Assembly (NCBI GenBank): GCA_024036415.1
Contig: JAMWET010000814.1
Coordinates: 90,001 to 154,000, forward strand
Length of the DNA stretch: 64,000 bases
DNA from: Prochilodus magdalenae
Lineage: Eukaryota > Chordata > Actinopteri > Characiformes > Prochilodontidae
Reading direction: 5' to 3'
The notes beneath the pieces are model-generated. The model saw only the letters and a list, made by a program, of their open reading frames with translations. It was not told the origin of the DNA and did no database searches. Of this stretch, positions 57,596-64,000 are shown piece by piece. Within the stretch, counting starts at the first letter, position 1, and every line of letters starts with the position of its first letter. The position numbers and the translations under genes are program-made.

Positions 57596-57778
57596 GAATA
57601 AAAGTGAAGATATAAAACTGTAAAATAGCACTTATGGAATTACACAGCCCACCATAAAAACCTCCAAAGCTATCTTCATAGTGTACTGCATCCCACCACG
57701 CACCACGGCCTCACCAGCTCTTAGCCTGCTTCAGATAAAGAAAATGGTGGCGGGTAACACTGAGAAGCAAAACGCAGT

Positions 57779-58436
57779 CATGTCTGAAAATGTTAAAATA
57801 TTCAAGTCTGAAGATTAATAAAAGATGAACTCGCTTTAGAGGTTAGTTTTAGAGTGAAATAGCCGAGGATAGCTAACAGCTAGGCTAACCGTATCTCAGG
57901 TGAACTGAGCAGCGTTAGCAGCAGCTAGCTCTAAACAGTAGATACAGTAATAACAGCTCTGAGGTAAATGTGGGTGTAGTGATTGTAGTGGGGTGTGTGT
58001 TTATCAGAATGAGCCTCAGAAAGTTAAATATACAGATCTGAAGATTAATAAAAGATGAACTCGCTTTAGAGGATCAGTTTTAGAGTGAAATAGCCGAGTG
58101 TAGCTAAAAGCTAAGCTAACCGTATTTCAGGTGAACTTAGCAGTGTTCGCAGCAGCTAGCTCTAAACAGTGAATACAGTAATAACAGCTCTGAGGTAAAT
58201 GTGGGTGTAGTGATTGTAGCCGGGTATGTTTTTGTCAGAACGAGCCTCAGAAAGTTAAATATACAGGTCTGAAGATTAATAAAAGATGAACTCACTTTAG
58301 AGGATCAGTTTTAGAGTGAAATAGCCGAGGATAGCTAACAGCTAGGCTAACCGTATTTCAGGTGAACTGAGCAGCGTTAGCAGCAGCTTGCTCTAAACAG
58401 TGGAGACAGTAATAACAGCTCTGAGGTAAATGTGAG
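57779..58436. repeat. 230-bp tandem repeat, three copies
   Basis: Units align at TCTGAAGATTAATAAAAGAT (57807, 58037, 58268), giving periods of 230 and 231 bp; the last copy is cut short. Each holds TAGCCGAGGATAGCTAACAG and CAGCTAGCTCTAAACAGT. The array ends about 165 bp before the copy C pseudogene exon 1, occupying what would be its promoter. Confidence 0.92.
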
Positions 58437-58797
58437 GTAACTGGTCATATGACTGTATTAGTCTCCTACACTGTAGGTCAAAACTTGCAAGAGGACTTAT
58501 TAAAACATTCCTTTCTGATAGATCTCGAGGGTCATTACCATTTCTAGGGATTTCAGACTGTTTCTTCTCAGCTTCAGGGGCTGATTCCAAGGTTCTCACT
58601 ATGAGAATCAGCCGTCTGTCGGTTATGGTTTTTGAAACTTGTGCTTTTCATGTATGTTGACATCAAATTATGTTTTGGATGTTACAAAATGCATGACACA
58701 TACAGATCTGGCTCAAGTTTGTGCAGCTTGTCTTACTGAATTCATATAACTTCTGTATGCTAATTTAATAATTATATATAATTAATAATTATATATA

Positions 58798-60675
58798 GTG
58801 GCATGCAAATGTTTGTGCAACCCTGGCCAAAATGTGTGATTCTGGCAATAGTTATGTTAGAAAAAGATGAACTGAATGCATAAAGGGAAATTAGATAAAA
58901 CGTTCTTTGCATTTCATTTTAAGCAACTTTGTGTTTTTGTTTGGTACAATTGCAGAGTGAAAAAAGGAAAATAACTACATGCAAACCTTGGGCAACCCAA
59001 GAGATTTCAGCTCTTAGATGGTTAACTTGTTAGCACTGTGGATAGTTCACAATCATTGTCAGGTAAGACCAGGTGATGCAAATTTCACATCCATATGAAT
59101 ATTTATATAGGGAATAATGGATTCAAATAAATACTAAAACATTATGGAAGCTAACATCGCAACCAAAGACTAAAATGTAGTATGGCTTCTTCAACAGGAA
59201 AATGATCCTAAACACACCTCAGAACCCACAACCTAACCCTTTAATGTTCTCCTCAAGTTTTTGGAAGAGCATATTTTGAATCACCAAATGTTAATGAAGG
59301 TGTTGAACTTAACCTGAACTTGCCATCTCTACCAATCGGCAGAGGTATGTTAGACTAAACAATCCACTGGAGATAAGCCTGTTTTGTCAGCAAGTAATAG
59401 TTTCATCACACACATAACTACACTGGTAGGACTCAAAGACTGTAACCGCCTTAGGCTGGACATTTCAACAGGGGCAAACATGCATACAGCTAAAATAGTG
59501 TGCAGAGACATTTAATCATGTACATTAGGATCAAAAATTTGGAACTGCATTCTGCATTAAGCTAACACATTAAATTCAATGTTAACTAATGTTAAATTAC
59601 AATCTAACAATCTCCTGTATGCTAACAACGGATCTGTGACTAGCATATAGGAGATGGTCAATTAACAGTTTAACTAAGTAGGAGCTACCTATGACTTTAA
59701 AGAGCTAGGATAACCAACCTAAGCTAACCAGTAAGCCGCAGACGACTTTAGCCAGACCTAAACAACTTACTTCAGGATGCTCCTTTAGTTCGGAAGTGGA
59801 GTCTTTAGAGGTGGAAAGGAAGTTAGTAGCTGACAAACAGATGCTGCACTCCACAGTGAACCGACTCTCTCCTTTTTCTCCCTTAAACCTGAAATAATGT
59901 TTAAATTTCCAAAATAGAAATACCTTTCTCTGCTGACTATGCCATGCCAGCTCCATGACCCTAACTGAGCAGGCAGCTAGCAAAATTGGATCTAATGGTG
60001 GTTGTGTGTTTTGTTTTAGGGGCTTCTGGGAAATACATGGAATCGCTGTAACTAAATTTGAGAGTGAATAAACATGTTAAATAGATCAGTCCCTTCATGT
60101 AATCCATTAATTTTACCAGTGTAACTGTATTCAGAGTACTATCCACTTATAATGTGACTGTTTCAGAATAAAGTTACTTATGTTTTGTATTCTAAATACA
60201 TGTATTCCATTACTTTCCAACTCTGGTTATATATAAATCAAAATCAAATAAAAATCTAATGAGGATAAAATAATAAATAATAAAACAATTTTCAAAAAAC
60301 ATGCATTACCAAACAGTCTGATTGCTATTATTGCGCCAAACAAATAAAAATCCAAAAACAAAAAATATTTCCATTTCTTTTGTCTTGGTGAGGACATTAA
60401 ACAGCAGAAGCAGCGCAAGCTGAAGGTTTTGCCATGGCCCTTACAGTCCTGACCTGAACGTCATTGAAAATCTGTGAATCTCAAAATAGAAATGCATGCA
60501 AAATAGCATGAAAAGTGTTTTCTAGCTGTGAAACCTGCGAAAGGGGATTTTACTAAATACTAATAATGCAGTCATGCTTCAGACCCTTTTCCTTTTTTGT
60601 TAATTTTGGGTTGTAATAAAGAGTAATCTTACCTAAAATATTAAATTACATAAAATATCAAATATGTGCCATATT
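58798..60675 (+). mobile_element. Tc1-like transposon inside the mmp9 pseudogene, itself interrupted
   Basis: The left end AGTGGCATGCAAATGTTTGT follows TA at 58796. About 59195-59222 encodes QENDPKHTS-like sequence of the transposase. The 3' part resumes at about 60420 with CTGACCTGAACGTCATTGAA + AATCTGTG (the NxIENLW motif) and runs through CCTTTTCCTTTTTTGTTA to about 60675. About 1.1 kb of unrelated sequence (59290-60420) separates the two parts, so something inserted into the transposon later. Its right edge abuts the exon 4 remnant directly. Confidence 0.75.
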
Positions 60676-61694
60676 TAACTCCCACTTTGATGATGTTAAA
60701 AACTATACCCTTGGACCAGGAAAGCAAACAGACACTTCACACTGAAAAGGCTAATATAGAACAATAACTCCCTCTAGTGTTTTGGTTATATGATTAATCA
60801 GAATGCACAGAATCTTAAGAGGCTTTGCGTCTCTCTATACACAATGTTCTTTCATTCACACAGTTCTACATAGCTAAACATGGTTCTGTGTGGTTCTTTC
60901 AGCTATTACGACCCACTATGACAATCCAAAGAGGGCCTTGTGCTGTTTTCCATGTTCTGGATCACTAAAGGCTGTACTGATGGTCTGAGGAAGATGAGGA
61001 ATATGGTTTCTGCCCCAGGGAGTGTGAGTTCTTCTCTACAACTGCGGCAACATCTAAGTGTAGCACAGTCCAGTCTTAAAATAGCTTCCAAGATCCCTTT
61101 TCACACATTCATATTCAAGATTCAATCTCTTCCATTTGAATACTCATGGTTTGATTAACTCTGAAAGCCATAAGTGAATGTGATAGTGCTAGATTTTGGG
61201 ATTGTGATTACTGAAATTGTTTCTCTATCTCTATAGTTCTCTTCACGTTTGGTGGGCACAGTAATCGAGTGAAATGCGTTTCTCCATTCACGTTTCTGGG
61301 AAAAAAATATGACAGCTGCACCACGGAACGACGCACTGATGGGTATCGCTGTGTGCTCAACTACAGCCAACTCTGACACAGAGAGAAAATATGGATTCTG
61401 TCCTAACCGCGGTGAGAGACTTTATTCCTTACCACATCAGTAAGAACACGATATTTAGCTTTTTAAAGCTTTCTTTAAAGAAACAGCTCCAACAGTTCCT
61501 CTACATCTGATAAATGACTGATTTTGGCCTACAGACACTGCAGTGATCGGCGGAAACTCTGAGGGTGAGCCATGTCAGTTTCCTTTTGTGTTCTTGGGGA
61601 AAACCTACACATTCAGCACTAGCGAAGGCCAAGGTGACGGGAAACTGTGACTGTAGCTTTGACAAGGACAAAAGGGAAATTTTACTGTCTCTTA

Positions 61695-61695
<1 letters not shown>

Positions 61696-61726
<31 letters not shown>
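61696..61726. repeat. (GATA)n microsatellite in pseudogene intron 7
   Basis: About 7 GATA tetramers, just after the damaged FNII-3 exon. Confidence 0.9.
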
Positions 61727-61821
61727 AACCTATTATGTGTCATCAGTAACCTGTTATGTGTTTTCAGTACAGCACACACAGGTTTGGAATCTAAATGTCA
61801 TTGATATCCTTGACTCTATAA

Positions 61822-62019
<198 letters not shown>

Positions 62020-62264
62020 TGAATTAAATCGCTGCTTCCTGTCATTATTTCTTATTGGTGTCATTTCAGGACACTTCTACTTCTGCCGAGAAACATTTCA
62101 CTGGAGTATGAACAGCAGGCGACAGGTGGGCAGAGTAGGCTACATTAAGGATGACCTTGTGAAGCTTTCAGACTACTAATACAAATTGCTGTGTGGCACT
62201 CATGCCGAAGTTGGAGCTAGAGCTTGGTGTTGTATTTAATAGGAACATGGCAAATGATAACTTA

Positions 62265-62420
62265 TCAGAATGACTCAGTGCTTGATGGTGGTTGCTAAAT
62301 CATGTCAGCATGATCTTTAGTGGCAAAGTCCTTTTTTATGGTGACCCGGTGAAAACACAAAAGGAAGTGGCCTTTTCAATTATAGTTCCAGCTCCCACAT
62401 TACAACTCGGTAAACTTAGT
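62265..62420. repeat. Trace of a fourth duplicated unit
   Basis: CATGTCAGCATGATC, TTTTTTATGGTGACCC and CACAAAAGGAAGTGGC match the upstream blocks of copy A (near 37000-37040) and copy C (near 57100-57125). It starts about 90 bp after the pseudogene stop, where a next unit would begin. No coding remnant follows it in the window. Confidence 0.5.
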
Positions 62421-62584
62421 AGAATTTTTTTTTAATTATTGTGCAGAGAAGAATATGTAATGTCAAAAACAAAATGTACCAAACATGAGGCATCTATGGA
62501 GTGACACCCCAGACCACTTTCAAGGTACTTTATAAGGAACCATTCACTGTAAATGTCTTTATAGTGAATGCTGCACAGTTCTCC

Positions 62585-62815
62585 TGTGGTATCACTACGG
62601 TGGTGCTTCAAAGTTTGTGAACCCCTTTCGAATTTTATATATTTCTGCAGAAATTTGACTTTAAACTAGTCACACAAGTCCTAAAGGTAGATAAGGAGAA
62701 ATGAACTGAACAAACACAATAACATTAGACTTATTGGACATTACTGGATTAATTTACTGGAGAAATTATCCAATATTACAGACCTGTAAGAGTCAAAAGT
62801 ATGTTTTGTTTTATT
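62585..62815. mobile_element. Tc1-like terminal fragment
   Basis: GTGCTTCAAAGTTTGTGAAC, TTTCTGCAGAAATTTGAC, CACACAAGTCCTAAAGGTAG and TCCAATATTACAGACCTG follow the order of a common teleost Tc1 terminal region. Only this end is present. Confidence 0.6.
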
Positions 62816-63229
62816 TTATTGCTACCACTTTCCACCTCCCTCTGGTTTTAAATTTTGCCAGAAAAAAAGATATTGGGAGTTTTATTTATCTTTCATATTA
62901 GCAGGAAAATTCATTAAAACTGTGAAGGTATGAAGACATTTATCTTTATTGTCTTCATCGTTAGTTAATTAGCAAATGCATAAAACAACTTCCAGGTAAA
63001 TTTATAAACTGACAGCTACATAATAGTTATTTGGTAGTTGAATGAATCATAACCTGAATATTGAGTATTTGCTCTAGTGATTGATAGATTATATGAATCA
63101 GTTATTCTGTATTAAAACAGTTGTTTGCAGTCTTAATTACAACAGCTAGCTAAAAACATAAGGTCACTCCACACCAACTCACCTACAAGCATGGAAAATC
63201 ATGCATTTTCATTAAGAAAATCAAACACA
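62816..63229. other. No gene seen
   Basis: AT-rich noncoding sequence. Confidence 0.5.
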
Positions 63230-63370
63230 AACTTAAGATAAGATAATTCTTTATTAGTCCCACAGTGGGGAAATTCACGGTGTTACAGCAGCAAAGGGAT
63301 AGCAAAGTAGATAGATAAACAGAACAACATATAACAATATAAACATAATAAATAATAAAAGTCAAAACCT
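63230..63370. repeat. LINE 3' tail
   Basis: ATTCTTTATTAGTCCCACAG + TGGGGAAATTCACGGTGTTACAGCAGCAAAG is the 3' end of a retrotransposon family very common in teleosts; the A-rich end follows. Confidence 0.65.
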
Positions 63371-64000
63371 CTGGAGAATCTTATTTACAGATAATTGCAA
63401 GATATTTACGGATAATTGCTTTTATAGATTATATTTTGTTAATGCAATCACATCTAAAGGCTATAGTGCGATCAGTTTTTAGATTATAGATTTCTTAAAG
63501 CTTGCTTTATTGAGGTAAAATTTTTATTTCAAATACTAAGGTCCACTTATTACTTTAACAACAATATTCTGCTTTAAATTGATTATTTTTATGCTAATAA
63601 ATACCTTCAACAGGAAAGGTTAATAGGGGGTGTACTTTGTGGAAAAATTGAGCATTAATTAAGTGTGAAATGTATTACATATCTAAATTTAAAGACCCTG
63701 TGCTTTCTGCTGTCCGTCTACACTCCAAATTCTGCGATCATAGAAACACGCGCGGTGACGTCACAAATTAATCGACTATTGAATTAGCTCCTAACTAATC
63801 TGGTAGTCGATTTTAACCGACTACGTCGATTAATCGGGGGCACGCCTAGTTCGCATCGCGTATTCTGGGTTAATATGGGGGAAAAGTGTACAGCTGGAAA
63901 CTCTGGGGTTAATTAAGGTGAAGTGGGACGGACGGTGACTTTAAATGGAGCATGTGGGGAGTGCTTCCATACATACAAACCCATAGCTGCTGACAGATAA
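63371..64000. other. No gene seen; dispersed repeat near 63735-63855
   Basis: AATTAATCGACTATTGAATT and CGACTACGTCGATTAATCGG at 63764-63835 form an inverted, ATCGACTA-rich motif found in common fish transposon ends. Nothing else is recognised. Confidence 0.45.

Overview
The window looks like nuclear DNA from a ray-finned fish. It has spliced genes with GT/AG introns of 70 to 700 bp, many Tc1/mariner and hAT remnants, tRNA-type SINE and LINE tails common in teleosts, and abundant CA, GATA and TATAT microsatellites. There is no bacterial, plasmid or viral organisation. Species cannot be fixed from the sequence; an otophysan teleost would fit.

Left end (1-8302): a tandemly duplicated block of about 3.0-3.3 kb. 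Each unit holds, on the minus strand, the first coding exon of an arrestin-domain (ARRDC3-like) gene, its 5' flank, and a large 54-bp satellite array lying in the intron or flank. Two exon-1 copies are in the window (2928-3174 and 5944-6190); the repeat phase predicts another just past the left edge.

Middle (8.3-36.8 kb): no gene I can support. It holds minisatellites (11 bp, 31 bp, a 351-bp duplication), microsatellites, fold-back elements, a tRNA-SINE nested in another repeat, Tc1-like fragments and unassigned sequence.

Right half (36.8-62.4 kb): a tandem matrix metalloproteinase-9 (gelatinase B) cluster, all on the plus strand. Copy A (38351-42725, 13 exons, 679 aa) is a complete mmp9: signal peptide, propeptide with cysteine switch, catalytic domain split by three fibronectin type II (FNII) repeats, Pro/Thr-rich linker and hemopexin domain. 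Copy B (50345-53836, 10 exons, 461 aa) is open and keeps every catalytic and structural residue I can check, but has lost all three FNII exons and most of the linker, in frame. It is a gelatinase-derived enzyme with collagenase-like domain order. Copy C (58601-62179) is a pseudogene broken by a Tc1 insertion, deletions, stops, a frameshift and a zinc-ligand change. Related upstream blocks precede A, B and C at similar distances, and a fourth trace follows C, so the locus grew by repeated tandem duplication. A and B share a TATA box, an NF-kB-type site and a 3' UTR AU-rich nonamer, suggesting both could be inducible. Between and around the copies lie a hAT element with a ZNF862-type zinc-finger fragment, several Tc1-like elements and a 46.6-47.4 kb CA-rich tract.

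The most interesting object is copy B, the FNII-less mmp9 paralogue. All exon models are read by eye from splice signals and reading frame; no alignment or database search was run.
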